A stretch of 64,000 bases of DNA. Source: Prevotella heparinolytica. Its GTDB lineage: Bacteria; Bacteroidota; Bacteroidia; Bacteroidales; Bacteroidaceae. Shown here piece after piece: positions 25,931 to 35,375 of this stretch. Each line of letters begins with the position of its first letter. Position 1 is the stretch's first letter. Position numbers and translations under genes: made by a program. A model generated the notes under the pieces. That model saw only the letters and a list, made by a program, of their open reading frames with translations, ran no database searches and had not been told where the DNA came from. The stretch covers positions 38,315 through 102,314 of the forward strand of contig NZ_SLXB01000010.1 of the NCBI RefSeq assembly GCF_004342845.1, in the 5' to 3' direction.

Positions 25931-27667
25931 TAAATTACCCTCAAAGCTGGTATTCTTCAGCATCTTGGCAAACAGGCCGTCACGTCTCTGCAAATCATCG
26001 GGAGTACCGGTTTCAACCACCCTCCCGTTTTCCAGAACAACAATTTTGTCGGCATTGGCAATGGTACGCATGCGATGAGCGATGATAAGCACCGTTTTGT
26101 CGCACACCAACTCGGAGATGCCGGCCTGTATGCGCGTTTCATTCTCTACATCGAGCGAAGCGGTAGCCTCATCCAGCAATACAATCGGAGCATCCTTCAG
26201 CAAAGCACGGGCTATGGAGATGCGCTGGCGCTCTCCACCGGAAAGCGTTTCACCGTTCTCGCCGATAACTGTTTCATACCCCTGAGGCATCCTGTCGATA
26301 AACTCGTCGCAACGTGCCAAACGGGCAACGCGCATCACTTCCTCATCCGTAGCGTCACGCCGCCCTATACGGATATTATCTTTGATAGAGGCATTGAACA
26401 ACACTACATCTTGAAAAACAACGGAGTAATTCTTCAACAATGCTTCCGGATCTACCAAACCGATATCTTGTCCGCCCAACGTGATACGTCCGGACTGTAT
26501 ATCCCAAAAACGAGCCGCCAACTTGGCAGCCGTACTCTTTCCACTGCCCGAAGGACCGACCAATGCTGTTATCTCTCCCTGACGCGCAGTAAAAGAGACG
26601 TTTCTCAAAACCTCTTTCCCCGTTTCATAGGCAAAATCCACCTGATTGAATTCGATATCATAGTTCCGGGGATGAAAATCCGTTATTCCTTTCTGCACAG
26701 GCAGCGCCTCCATTTCATTCATACGGTCGATGCGGATATCCAAATAAAACAAGGCCGCCAAGTTGTTCATCACCTCATTGACGGGCGCATAAATGCGCGA
26801 GCCTATAACCATGAATATGAGATAAGCAAAAAAGTCCAGCACGCCGGTACTCAAAAGATGCGCTCCCACAATGATAACACTTGCCAGTCCTAACTTCAGA
26901 AAGCTTTGCGCACCATTCACCAAAACTCCCATCAACAGTTCGTTGCGGGTAAGTACATTTTCATAAACAGTGATTTTCTTATCCAGTTCCTCCAAATAAT
27001 CCTCCTCCCGGTTGTAAGACTTGATTTCCTGGATGGTCTCCAACCCCTCCTGTATATGTTCGCTGACATGACGCTTATTCAGATAAAGACTTTCGTTACC
27101 CTTACGCATCTCTCTCTTTGCCAGCAAAATAACCGCAAATGCAATCGGCACCACCCAGAACAATGCCAAAGTCAGTTGCCAATTGTAGAATGCCATGCCG
27201 ACGGCAATCAGCGAAATGCTGATGACAGAAGCAAACAACTGAGGAACGGCATGCGAAAAAGTATGTTCCAAATCGGTACAATCATCCATGATGGTAGCGG
27301 TAAGGTCGGAAAGATTCTTCTCTCCAAAGAAGGCAAGCGGCAATATGCGCAACTTCTCGGCAAGAGAAATACGCCGATTGGCACTTTCCTCATATACCGT
27401 AGTATAGGTGTTGCGATATTGCAAAACGGCAAAGCCGTACATCAACATCATAAAGCAGATGCCGAGCAAAGCATAATAAAGAAATCCACGAACCGCCGAC
27501 ACTTCCGGATTAAGTGCCGGACGCAAATAATCATCCAGAAAGAAGAAAACAAACACTGCCGGCAGCATCAAAGCAATATCCAGCAAAACAGTAAAAAATA
27601 TCCCTTTACAGAAATCCTCCGCACCTTTTTTCGAAAGAGCAAAACGCTTTTGAATTGTATCAAGCAT
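25919..27667 (-). CDS. ABC exporter half-transporter (second of pair)
   Basis: 582 residues: six-TM domain (about 15-310) fused to an ATPase. Walker A is VGPSGSGKSTAAKL, signature is LSGGERQRISIARALL, and Walker B plus D-loop is IVLLDEATASLDVENE, all canonical. Its start overlaps the end of the partner gene by 8 bp, so the two probably form a heterodimer. Together with the TetR gene upstream this is a drug or metallophore-type export unit; the substrate cannot be read from sequence. Confidence 0.85.
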   Translation of the reverse strand: MLDTIQKRFALSKKGAEDFCKGIFFTVLLDIALMLPAVFVFFFLDDYLRPALNPEVSAVRGFLYYALLGICFMMLMYGFAVLQYRNTYTTVYEESANRRISLAEKLRILPLAFFGEKNLSDLTATIMDDCTDLEHTFSHAVPQLFASVISISLIAVGMAFYNWQLTLALFWVVPIAFAVILLAKREMRKGNESLYLNKRHVSEHIQEGLETIQEIKSYNREEDYLEELDKKITVYENVLTRNELLMGVLVNGAQSFLKLGLASVIIVGAHLLSTGVLDFFAYLIFMVIGSRIYAPVNEVMNNLAALFYLDIRIDRMNEMEALPVQKGITDFHPRNYDIEFNQVDFAYETGKEVLRNVSFTARQGEITALVGPSGSGKSTAAKLAARFWDIQSGRITLGGQDIGLVDPEALLKNYSVVFQDVVLFNASIKDNIRIGRRDATDEEVMRVARLARCDEFIDRMPQGYETVIGENGETLSGGERQRISIARALLKDAPIVLLDEATASLDVENETRIQAGISELVCDKTVLIIAHRMRTIANADKIVVLENGRVVETGTPDDLQRRDGLFAKMLKNTSFEGNLLGQ

Positions 27668-29432
27668 GAGTAGCCTCCTTTCCTATTGTCCAGCAAACCG
27701 ATTGCCGGTATTCATTCCACATACGGTTATATATTCCTTGTTTTCTTATCAGTTCGGCATGTGTGCCTTGTTCGGCTATCCGCCCCTTGTCTATGACAAG
27801 AATATTATCGGCATCGATGATGCTCGTCAGGCGATGGGCAATCATCAGCACGGTCTTACCGCACATCAGTTGCTTGATGGCCTGTTGTATCAAGTACTCA
27901 TTTTCCGGGTCGGCAAAAGCGGTAGCTTCATCCAGCACAACAATGGGAGCATTCTTGAGAATGGCGCGTGCCAACACAATGCGTTGCTGTTCGCCACCGG
28001 AAAGATAGGTCCCTTCCACGCCTATTTTAGTGTCCAGTCCCAACGGTTGCCGGTCGATGATTTCACGGCATTGTGCCATATCAACGGCACGTTGTACCTC
28101 GTCAGACGATGCTTGCGGATTGGCATACCTGATATTATCTAAAAGCGTAGTCTTGAAAAGTCTTGTGTTCTGGAAGACGAAAGAAACATGCTTCATCAGT
28201 ACCTCCGGTTCAATGTCCCTGACATCCGCGCCACCTATCGTCACCTCTCCCTCATCGACATCCCAAAAACGGGGAACCAGACGGGCGATAGTGGTTTTAC
28301 CGCCTCCCGAAGCGCCGACCAAAGCAACCGTCTTGCCTTGGGGAATAGTAAAACTCACCTTGTCGACAGCCTTTTGCGTTGCGCCGGGATAAGAAAACGA
28401 CACTTCCTTGAAACAGATATCATATCCCTTCAACTGCTTGGGCGAAGACGAAACCGGCAAGCTATCATAAGAAAGCAACTTGTCCAACCTGTCGATGGCC
28501 TCGCTTGCCTGTCCCAATGCCTGATTGAGGTACATGCTTCTCATGATGTTCTGGGAGAAAACCGGAGTAATCAGTACAAACAGAAAGAAATCAAGCAGCA
28601 CTTCCGCATAGCCACCCGAACGCCCTATGAGGAGAATGGCCAACGGGACAAGAAAGAAAACAAACCCGTTGATGATAATTGTATAGAACGACATAGGTTT
28701 CTCCCACATCATGGTATAACCAAAGACCATCTTATTGTAATTCTCGATGCTCCGATAGAAATTCTTGAAAGAATAGATGGTCTGCTGAAAAACCTTCACC
28801 ACCGGAATACCGCGCACATACTCCACCGCTTCGGCATTCATCTCTTCGAGCGAACTCATATAGGATTGCATGAACCTACGACCTTTAGTTCCCATCATAT
28901 ACCCCATCATCAGCAAGGCAATAACAACAGGTATGATGCAAGCCAATCCGAGTTGCCAATTGAACCAGAAAATCAGTACGGCCGCTACCAACGGGACCAG
29001 AAAAGTACCCGCCAAATCGGGCAGTTGATGCGCCAGAAAGCTGTGGGTGACACTTGCATTGTCATCTATTATCTTGCGAATACGCCCGCTCGTGTTGCAG
29101 TCAAAGAATCCCAAAGGCATGGCTGTTATCCGCCGCATGGCTTCACGGCGCAGATTGGCCTCCACACGGAAAGCGGCAAGGTGCGAAGCCATCAGTGCCG
29201 CAAAGTAGAGGAAAACACCGGCTACGGCCACCCCTGCCGCCCACCAAGCATAGGCAATGACATTGGCCGAGACAGACATGCCGCCCGCAACCAACAATTC
29301 CTTGACAATAAGCCAAACAAGAATAAAAGGCAAAAGTCCTGCCAACGCACTGAGTGCGGACAAGAGCACAGATATGGGCAAAAGTATTTTACGCTTACCC
29401 ATGTAATGTTGCAGTTTTTTTAGTGTATTCAT
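27660..29432 (-). CDS. ABC exporter half-transporter (first of pair)
   Basis: 590 residues from the ATG at 29432 (MNTLKKLQHYMGKRKILL); an extra upstream frame to 29534 would run into the tetR end and is rejected. Six TM helices precede an ATPase with Walker A VGASGGGKTTIARL and signature LSGGEQQRIVLARAIL. The D-loop reads AFADPENE where the partner has ASLDVENE, a variant also known in YbtP/IrtA-type half-transporters. This suggests an asymmetric heterodimer. It lies between a tetR-type gene and its partner. Confidence 0.83.
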   Translation of the reverse strand: MNTLKKLQHYMGKRKILLPISVLLSALSALAGLLPFILVWLIVKELLVAGGMSVSANVIAYAWWAAGVAVAGVFLYFAALMASHLAAFRVEANLRREAMRRITAMPLGFFDCNTSGRIRKIIDDNASVTHSFLAHQLPDLAGTFLVPLVAAVLIFWFNWQLGLACIIPVVIALLMMGYMMGTKGRRFMQSYMSSLEEMNAEAVEYVRGIPVVKVFQQTIYSFKNFYRSIENYNKMVFGYTMMWEKPMSFYTIIINGFVFFLVPLAILLIGRSGGYAEVLLDFFLFVLITPVFSQNIMRSMYLNQALGQASEAIDRLDKLLSYDSLPVSSSPKQLKGYDICFKEVSFSYPGATQKAVDKVSFTIPQGKTVALVGASGGGKTTIARLVPRFWDVDEGEVTIGGADVRDIEPEVLMKHVSFVFQNTRLFKTTLLDNIRYANPQASSDEVQRAVDMAQCREIIDRQPLGLDTKIGVEGTYLSGGEQQRIVLARAILKNAPIVVLDEATAFADPENEYLIQQAIKQLMCGKTVLMIAHRLTSIIDADNILVIDKGRIAEQGTHAELIRKQGIYNRMWNEYRQSVCWTIGKEATHA

Positions 29433-29500
29433 TTTACTTATATTTAAATCAACGTATCCAAAAGCGAACAATTGCTCAAAACATTCAAAAAAAAGAGAGC

Positions 29501-30109
29501 TTATATTTTCATAAGCCCTCTCCAACCTGTCCATTCAAATGTGATGTATTCTGCTACTATTTTTTCCGTTTCTTCCGGACCGACCTTATGTCTAATCAGT
29601 TCTTCGAGCATTGTAAACATCCAAACAGTATGCAGATGAATAGAAAAATCCGTTATATCAATATCCAGCTCCGCATGTTTCCGCTTCATATCCCCAAAAT
29701 AATCTTTTACCAACAATGTGGATTTATCAGTAAACTCTTCTTTGAAATTCTCCATAGAAGAGCCTTGTGAGCGGAAAAACAACAATACCAACAAAGAGCG
29801 ATATCTGCATATCAGCCCTATATATTCTTCTACCATATAACGGAAATAAGTCTCGGATTTATCGAGTATATCGACTCCCTGCCGGCCATGATGTTCGTGC
29901 AGCATACTTTCCAACGCCCGTGTCACGGGGCGCACCACCATGCAGAATATTTCATCTTTCCCTTTGAAATAATTATAGATGTTACTCAAACCTACCTGTG
30001 CCTCCTCTGCGATATCGCGCATGGATGTTTTCAGGAAACCTTTCTCCTGAAATTTTTTCTCTGCTGCCGACAGAATGTTCTCCCGAATATCGTCCTTAGG
30101 AATTTGCAT
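29501..30109 (-). CDS. TetR/AcrR-family transcriptional regulator
   Basis: 202 residues from the ATG at 30109 (MQIPKDDIRENILSAAEKKF). The N-terminal HTH is clear: TSMRDIAEEAQVGLSNIYNY, then FKGKDEIF. The C-terminal ligand domain is all helical and unlike the common drug sensors. It is encoded 68 bp before the two ABC half-transporters on the same strand and probably controls them. It also diverges from the copper ATPase gene, whose promoter lies 115-145 bp upstream. Confidence 0.87.
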   Translation of the reverse strand: MQIPKDDIRENILSAAEKKFQEKGFLKTSMRDIAEEAQVGLSNIYNYFKGKDEIFCMVVRPVTRALESMLHEHHGRQGVDILDKSETYFRYMVEEYIGLICRYRSLLVLLFFRSQGSSMENFKEEFTDKSTLLVKDYFGDMKRKHAELDIDITDFSIHLHTVWMFTMLEELIRHKVGPEETEKIVAEYITFEWTGWRGLMKI

Positions 30110-30223
30110 GGTTACGCTGTGAAACTGAATGTTTTCCGGAAACAAAGAAAGGAAAGTTTTCACTTCCCGACAATACCTATTTATTGTGATTTTGTCAAGA
30201 GAACATTATCCATGAAAAAAACG

Positions 30224-30249
30224 TTATCTTTGTTAAGAGCTAAAGATAA
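30224..30249. promoter_or_regulatory. Promoter element overlapped by a palindromic operator, before the copper ATPase
   Basis: TTATCTTT (30224-30231) and AAAGATAA (30242-30249) form a perfect 8-bp-arm dyad with a 10-bp centre. The left arm overlaps the -7 element TATCTTTG at 30225-30232. The dyad ends 6 bp before the ATG at 30256. A regulator bound here would block transcription initiation. Whether the divergent TetR protein or another metal sensor binds is not known. Confidence 0.5.
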
Positions 30250-30255
30250 GGTAAC

Positions 30256-32775
30256 ATGAATAAGAGTATGATTGTACAAAAGACCTTTCCCGTGCAAGGC
30301 ATGAGTTGCGCTTCATGCGCCGCACGGGTAGACAAGACACTGAATCATCAACCCGGCGTCAGCAAAGCCACCGTGAACTACGCTTCGGGAATGGTGACCG
30401 TGGAGTACGACAGTGCGCAATGTTCGCCCGAAGCCTTGCAGAAGGCCGTGCAGGATGCCGGATATGACCTGCTGATTGGGCAAGACAAGCATACGCTCGA
30501 AGAAGCCGAACAAGCCCATGACAAAAGATATGCCGCATTGAAGTTCCGCACCGTTTGGGCCATTGCGCTGTCCTTTCCCGTCGTGGTCGTAGGCATGTTC
30601 TTCATGGACATGCCATACGCCAACCTCCTGATGTGGGCGTTCTCTACCCCCGTCGTCTTCTGGCTGGGCAGAGGATTCTTCGTCAGTGCATGGAGGCAGC
30701 TGAAGCATGGCAACGCCAATATGGACACGTTGGTTGCCAACAGCACCGGCATAGCCTATCTGTTCAGTCTCTTCAACATGCTTTTTCCCGACTTCTGGAT
30801 GGCAAGGGGCATTCGCCCGCATGTCTACTTCGAGGCGGCAAGTGTCATCATCGCCTTCATTCTGCTGGGACGGCTGCTCGAAGAGAAAGCCAAAGGCAAC
30901 ACGTCATCCGCCATCAAGAAACTGATGGGACTGCAACCAAAGACGGTAATCACCGTCTCTCCGTCGGGCGAACAAAAGGAGATTCTTATCGAACAGATAC
31001 ATCCCGGCGACATCGTTCAGGTGAGGCCAGGTGAGCGCATTGCCGTAGACGGTATCGTGACGGAGGGGACTTCGTATGTGGATGAGAGTATGCTGAGCGG
31101 CGAACCCATAGCGGTGGCCAAACAGAAAGATGCCAAAGTATTTGCCGGCACCATCAACCGGACGGGTAGCTTCCTGTTCCGGGCGGAGAAGGTGGGAACA
31201 GATACGTTGCTCGCCAAAATCATCCATATGGTGCAAGAAGCCCAAGGAAGCAGAGCACCGGTGCAGCAATTAGCAGACAAGATAGCGGGCATATTCGTGC
31301 CCGTCATCATCGGCATTGCCTTATTCTCGTTCGGCGTATGGATGATATTCGACATCGAAAATGGCTTTACACATGGCCTGCTGGCACTCGTCACAGTGCT
31401 CATCATTGCCTGCCCGTGTGCTTTGGGACTGGCCACTCCTACCGCAATCATGGTAGGAATAGGCAAGGGGGCAGAAAGTGGCATACTGATAAAGGATGCA
31501 GAAAGCTTGGAAACCGCCCGGCAGATAGATACCGTTGTTTTGGACAAAACCGGCACTGTGACCGAAGGCCGCCCGATGGTCAGTTCTTTGACTTGGAGCA
31601 CAGACGCCGGAGAAGCGGCAAGTATCTTCCATGGTTTGGAGCGTCTGTCTGAGCACCCGCTTGCGGAAGCCGTGATGCAACACTTCAAAGGGACGGTTCC
31701 TACCGACATCGAGCACTTTGAAAGTGTCACGGGCAAAGGTGTCAAGGGAGAAGTGCAAGGCCGCACCTACTATGCCGGCAACCTGAAATGGCTGGAAGAG
31801 AAGCGGATTGCCGTCAGCCGGGATTTATCCGACGAGGCAGCCCGCCTGACAGCAGACGCCCAGACCGTGATTGGGTTTGCCGATGAAAAAGAAGCATTGG
31901 CCGTGGCCGGAATCACAGACCGGATAAAGGAGACTTCCGTCCGGGCCGTCGGCCAACTGCGCTCTGACGGCATTGAGGTGTACATGCTGACGGGAGACAA
32001 CGAAGCAACCGCCCGTGAGATTGCACGCAAAGCCGGAATAGTCCATTACAAGGCCGGGGTACTGCCGCAGGACAAGGCCGCTTTCATTGCCCAACTGCAA
32101 AAAGAGCGTCGGAAAGTAGCTATGGCAGGCGACGGCATCAACGACAGCGCCGCCCTTGCCCAAGCCGACTTGAGCATCGCTATGGGAGGCGGAAGCGACA
32201 TTGCCATGAATGTGGCGGGTATGACCATCATCTCTTCCGACCTGACCAAGATATCGGAAGCGTTCAAATTGTCAAAGCTCACCGTGCGCACCATTCGCCA
32301 GAACTTGTTTTGGGCATTTATATATAATATAATAGGTGTACCCGTTGCGGCAGGTCTGCTCTATCCCATCAACGGCTTCCTGCTAAATCCGATGATAGCC
32401 GGCGCTGCCATGGCCTTCAGCAGTGTCAGCGTGGTGAGCAACAGCTTGCGACTGAAAAGAAAGAAAATACGGACGAAAGAAACGGCGGCAGAGGGCTCAG
32501 AAACCCAAGTTGCACCGACCGGAGAACCGCAAGCAAGTAAACCAAGTGCGGAAGAAGCTCTGAAGAAGACCTTCAAGGTGGAAGGCATGATGTGCCATCA
32601 CTGCCGCATGCGCGTAGAAAAAGCGTTGAACGGTATAGACGGTGTAAAGGCTTCCGTGAGCCTCGACCCTCCCACAGCCACCGTAGAGTTTGCAGGCGAT
32701 GAAAAGACATTGGAAGAACTGCAAGCCGCAGTTACGGCAAATGCGGGCGAATATACGCTGAAGCAGGATTCCTGA
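30256..32775 (+). CDS. copA: Copper-exporting P1B-type ATPase
   Basis: 839 residues. An N-terminal heavy-metal domain carries CASC at residues 18-21. The membrane metal site is CPC in ACPCALGLATPTA near 384-396. The phosphorylated aspartate is in DKTGTVTEG near 430, and the hinge GDGINDSAAL is near 624. These mark a Cu(I)-exporting P1B-1 ATPase. A second heavy-metal domain lies at the C terminus (GMMCHHCRMRV, about 775-785) after a Glu/Ala/Pro-rich linker. The extra C-terminal domain has a CHHC motif rather than CxxC spaced by neutral residues, so it may sense rather than deliver metal. Confidence 0.93.
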   Translation: MNKSMIVQKTFPVQGMSCASCAARVDKTLNHQPGVSKATVNYASGMVTVEYDSAQCSPEALQKAVQDAGYDLLIGQDKHTLEEAEQAHDKRYAALKFRTVWAIALSFPVVVVGMFFMDMPYANLLMWAFSTPVVFWLGRGFFVSAWRQLKHGNANMDTLVANSTGIAYLFSLFNMLFPDFWMARGIRPHVYFEAASVIIAFILLGRLLEEKAKGNTSSAIKKLMGLQPKTVITVSPSGEQKEILIEQIHPGDIVQVRPGERIAVDGIVTEGTSYVDESMLSGEPIAVAKQKDAKVFAGTINRTGSFLFRAEKVGTDTLLAKIIHMVQEAQGSRAPVQQLADKIAGIFVPVIIGIALFSFGVWMIFDIENGFTHGLLALVTVLIIACPCALGLATPTAIMVGIGKGAESGILIKDAESLETARQIDTVVLDKTGTVTEGRPMVSSLTWSTDAGEAASIFHGLERLSEHPLAEAVMQHFKGTVPTDIEHFESVTGKGVKGEVQGRTYYAGNLKWLEEKRIAVSRDLSDEAARLTADAQTVIGFADEKEALAVAGITDRIKETSVRAVGQLRSDGIEVYMLTGDNEATAREIARKAGIVHYKAGVLPQDKAAFIAQLQKERRKVAMAGDGINDSAALAQADLSIAMGGGSDIAMNVAGMTIISSDLTKISEAFKLSKLTVRTIRQNLFWAFIYNIIGVPVAAGLLYPINGFLLNPMIAGAAMAFSSVSVVSNSLRLKRKKIRTKETAAEGSETQVAPTGEPQASKPSAEEALKKTFKVEGMMCHHCRMRVEKALNGIDGVKASVSLDPPTATVEFAGDEKTLEELQAAVTANAGEYTLKQDS

Positions 32776-32887
32776 TTACGCAAAATATTTCGGACAGCTA
32801 AGGCAAAATTCTGGTTAAATAATTGGCCAGTTGATGGAGCATTCACAATCTATTACTTTCTAAAGCAAAAGGAGATAAAGCCGGACG

Positions 32888-33014
32888 GGGATGCGTCTAA
32901 TATAAGTCATTAGAAAAGTTACGGGTTGTAACAGATAAATAATAAAAAGCCCTATCACACTCTATTTCTTGAGTAATGATATGGCTCTTTTTTCTGAAAT
33001 TGAGTTTTTCCCAT
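32888..33014. mobile_element. Degenerate second copy of the MITE-like repeat (see 52803-52988)
   Basis: This stretch aligns with the reverse complement of 52803-52988. It shares GAAAAGTTAC, a GTTAC-n5-GTAAC dyad with a different centre, the terminator-like hairpin with GAGTAATGATA, and AAATTGAGTTTT near the right end. About 40 bp are missing near the right side and the terminal repeats are decayed. The hairpin (32944-32993, ending in a T run) probably now acts as the copA terminator. The alignment was done by eye. Confidence 0.55.
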
Positions 33015-33078
33015 ATAGGCAGCCTCCGCCGGAACGCTCATTTGTAAAATATTATACATGGATACGACAGGCGCAAAT

Positions 33079-33166
33079 CGTATCTCGGTGCCGAAAGCCT
33101 CGTTCCTCGGTGAGGAAGAGGGTGTTCCTCGGTGTGGAACGACGTGTTCCTCGGTGCCGAACATAC
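33079..33166. repeat. Tandem array of four 22-bp imperfect repeats with internal dyads
   Basis: Units start at 33079, 33101, 33123 and 33145; a diverged fifth may follow. All share TCGGTG at the same offset. Three contain clear dyads: TTCCTC-GGT-GAGGAA, GTTCC-n7-GGAAC and GTTC-n9-GAAC. The array lies between copA and the convergent barrel gene, just after a MITE-like repeat. Apart from these elements I see nothing in the gap 32776-33312. Confidence 0.8.
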
Positions 33167-33187
33167 GCCATCTCGAAGAAAAGAAAA

Positions 33188-33234
33188 AAGAAGAGTGCTA
33201 TCCACTGAAAATCAAGCCAATACACACTCTTCTT
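33188..33234. terminator. Bidirectional hairpin between convergent genes
   Basis: AAGAAGAGTG (33188-33197) pairs perfectly with CACTCTTCTT (33225-33234) across a 27-nt loop, in the gap between the ends of copA and the minus-strand barrel gene. An A-run on the left would give a U-tract on the minus strand, which suits termination of the barrel operon. Confidence 0.5.
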
Positions 33235-33312
33235 CTAAAAGAGACACACAAACTGTCTATTGTCATGTTCTTTCTACGTCAATCGAGCGAAAATGCACGA
33301 AACAAAACACTG

Positions 33313-34575
33313 CTAAAAGCTATATTTTGCCTTGACCCACACTTCCGAGTTGCGCTTGTACAGACCAAACATACCCTCATCGCCGCCAAACCAATCAAAG
33401 CCGGCAGAAAGACGGATGAGGTCGTTGAGGGCATAATCGGCGGAAAAGCGGCTGAACCATCCTTTGTGGTTCAAGTCGAAATAGGTAAAGTCGGAGAGCT
33501 GAAGCGTACTGCCCAACAGCTTCTTCGATACATTGACCGTCAGAAGCGAGTTGTGACGAGGCTGGGCCATTTGCTCTTCGTACTTGAAAATGCTCTCACT
33601 CGAAAACTGTACCATCACCATCCATTCACCGGGTGCATACCAGTCGATTCCCGCCAACCAATTTATGGAGTTAAAACCTTTTTGGGAGGTGTGTGCAGCC
33701 TGCGGCCGATAGCTGAAATGCTTGCCGATGTTGAAAGCGGCTTCGCCACGCAATACAAACTGTCCGAGCGGTTTTGCCACATCACCTCCCACAAAACCCA
33801 TCCGATAGTATCGGGGCGAGACGACGGTTCCTGCCGCCGACTGCCCATACATCAGCACCGGCATCTTATTCCACGTATGCAACCCTGCCAATGAAAAATC
33901 AATACCCGGCAAAGTAAAGGAAAGCCGCCCTCCATACTCCACATTCGACAGTTTGAAGGCCGGTGTGCCACCGGCATCATCCCACACCATAGGATGCACG
34001 GCGTTTTTCGGCAGAATACTCCACGGATTCCTCTCATCGGTCGGCAACATATAGCCCTGAAAAGTGGGAACGGCCACCAGCTCCAACTTCATCTTCTCGT
34101 TGAAGACAAAAAAGCGGAGGGCATTCACCGGCATGCGGATATCGTCATAGTCTTGTGCCAGAAATTCGCTCATGTCCATTGGCGAGAGCAAATCGGTGAT
34201 GCGCACCCCGTCTGCCGCTCCCCAGATAACTATCTGCCTTCCAAAACGGAAACCCCAATGTTCCTTCCGATGGTCGAGATAGGCTTCGCGCAGTTCAAAT
34301 CCGGTGCGTTCCTTCAGCAGAGCATTGTAAGTGGCATTGAGCGAGACAAAAAGCGATGACGCGCCAAACGTCTTCTCTATCTCGCCACGCATACGGGTGC
34401 GAGAAGCCATGAAATCGTTCGGGTTGTCCGTACGCAGGGCATGATAGGTGTCGACAAACCCTTTGAGTCTCCACGAAGCCCCACCCCCTTCCTGACACCA
34501 CGCCCCATGTATGGAGCAGAGGAACAGAACAGGCAGGTACAAGCCTGTAATGAGTTTTTTCCTGTCTTTCATCAT
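33313..34575 (-). CDS. Outer-membrane beta-barrel protein (DUF1302-like), third gene of the RND operon
   Basis: 420 residues with a signal peptide ending near AWCQEGG, followed by amphipathic strands throughout and a terminal aromatic (VKAKYSF). [20 protein letters not shown] and [20 protein letters not shown] resemble the DUF1302/porin-like barrels encoded with RND permeases and DUF1329 proteins in Proteobacteria. The ATG overlaps the previous stop by 4 bp (ATGA), so it is translated together with the LolA-like gene. Likely the outer-membrane port of the system. Family assignment is by pattern and context. Confidence 0.65.
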   Translation of the reverse strand: MMKDRKKLITGLYLPVLFLCSIHGAWCQEGGGASWRLKGFVDTYHALRTDNPNDFMASRTRMRGEIEKTFGASSLFVSLNATYNALLKERTGFELREAYLDHRKEHWGFRFGRQIVIWGAADGVRITDLLSPMDMSEFLAQDYDDIRMPVNALRFFVFNEKMKLELVAVPTFQGYMLPTDERNPWSILPKNAVHPMVWDDAGGTPAFKLSNVEYGGRLSFTLPGIDFSLAGLHTWNKMPVLMYGQSAAGTVVSPRYYRMGFVGGDVAKPLGQFVLRGEAAFNIGKHFSYRPQAAHTSQKGFNSINWLAGIDWYAPGEWMVMVQFSSESIFKYEEQMAQPRHNSLLTVNVSKKLLGSTLQLSDFTYFDLNHKGWFSRFSADYALNDLIRLSAGFDWFGGDEGMFGLYKRNSEVWVKAKYSF

Positions 34576-35375
34576 AAGCTGCCTTTTTCCAGTGTGGTTA
34601 CGTTAAACCCAGACTCTTCCATCGGGAGGTCGTATTTCGGACTGATAATCTCAATAGTTGTCTGGTGGCCGGTCTGCACGTTAGCCATGTGCATCTTCAA
34701 TGCCACCCAATAGCCCTGCACTTGAGCGATGTCCGACATTTCAAGCCGCCGATGCAGCTTGCCCATCTTGTCGTAATACTCTACCTTCACGGGAATCAGA
34801 CAATCTTTCCGTATCCATGAGATTTTCTTGGAAAAAATATCACGGCTATCCTTAGATACAGATTCCAGCTTCCAGCATTTATGCCCTTCCAGCGTTTCCT
34901 CTCCCAGCAATTGGTGCGTATCTTCATCCACACTGCGACGCCCCATATCGTCATACGTAAAGTCGCTGCCCATGAAGTAGTCTTGCTTGGCGGACGAACC
35001 GCTGATGCGCCGGGTCTTTTTCATAGCCGGAAGATAAAGCCACTTGTCATCATCCTTGTCAGGAGCGTCATAATCCCACGTGAGAAAACCTGTCCCCTTC
35101 ACGTCACCGGGGTAGAGGAAGAACATAAGTCCTTTGCGGTCTTCCTTCTCCTTGCCCACATCAATGGAATAGGAGACGAGTCTGCGCTCGCGAACGCTGC
35201 CACGCTTGTTGATAAGTTTCATCACTAACTCCGAACGACGAGTATTTCCGTCGGGACGGTCCTTAACTTTCCGGGCTATCTCCCTGCCCGTCTGCGCAAA
35301 TGAAGCGATGCCGAACAGAGCCGTCATCGCAAGAGTAGAAAGTGTACGTTTCATGTTTCTCATCTGTTTTTTCAT
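34572..35375 (-). CDS. LolA-like periplasmic protein (outer membrane lipoprotein-sorting type)
   Basis: 267 residues with signal peptide ([14 protein letters not shown]). The body is a single domain rich in beta strands and charged residues. [37 protein letters not shown] and [11 protein letters not shown] are typical of the LolA/LolB-fold proteins annotated as outer membrane lipoprotein-sorting proteins, which bind acyl chains in a half-barrel. Start and stop overlap the flanking genes by 4 bp each. It would shuttle a hydrophobic cargo between the RND permease and the barrel. No lipobox is seen, so it is soluble in the periplasm. Confidence 0.75.
   Translation of the reverse strand: MKKQMRNMKRTLSTLAMTALFGIASFAQTGREIARKVKDRPDGNTRRSELVMKLINKRGSVRERRLVSYSIDVGKEKEDRKGLMFFLYPGDVKGTGFLTWDYDAPDKDDDKWLYLPAMKKTRRISGSSAKQDYFMGSDFTYDDMGRRSVDEDTHQLLGEETLEGHKCWKLESVSKDSRDIFSKKISWIRKDCLIPVKVEYYDKMGKLHRRLEMSDIAQVQGYWVALKMHMANVQTGHQTTIEIISPKYDLPMEESGFNVTTLEKGSL

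Noticed and set aside
33058..33894. Plus-strand ORF across the 22-bp array into the barrel gene
   Set aside because: It runs through noncoding repeats and then antisense to a clear outer-membrane protein.
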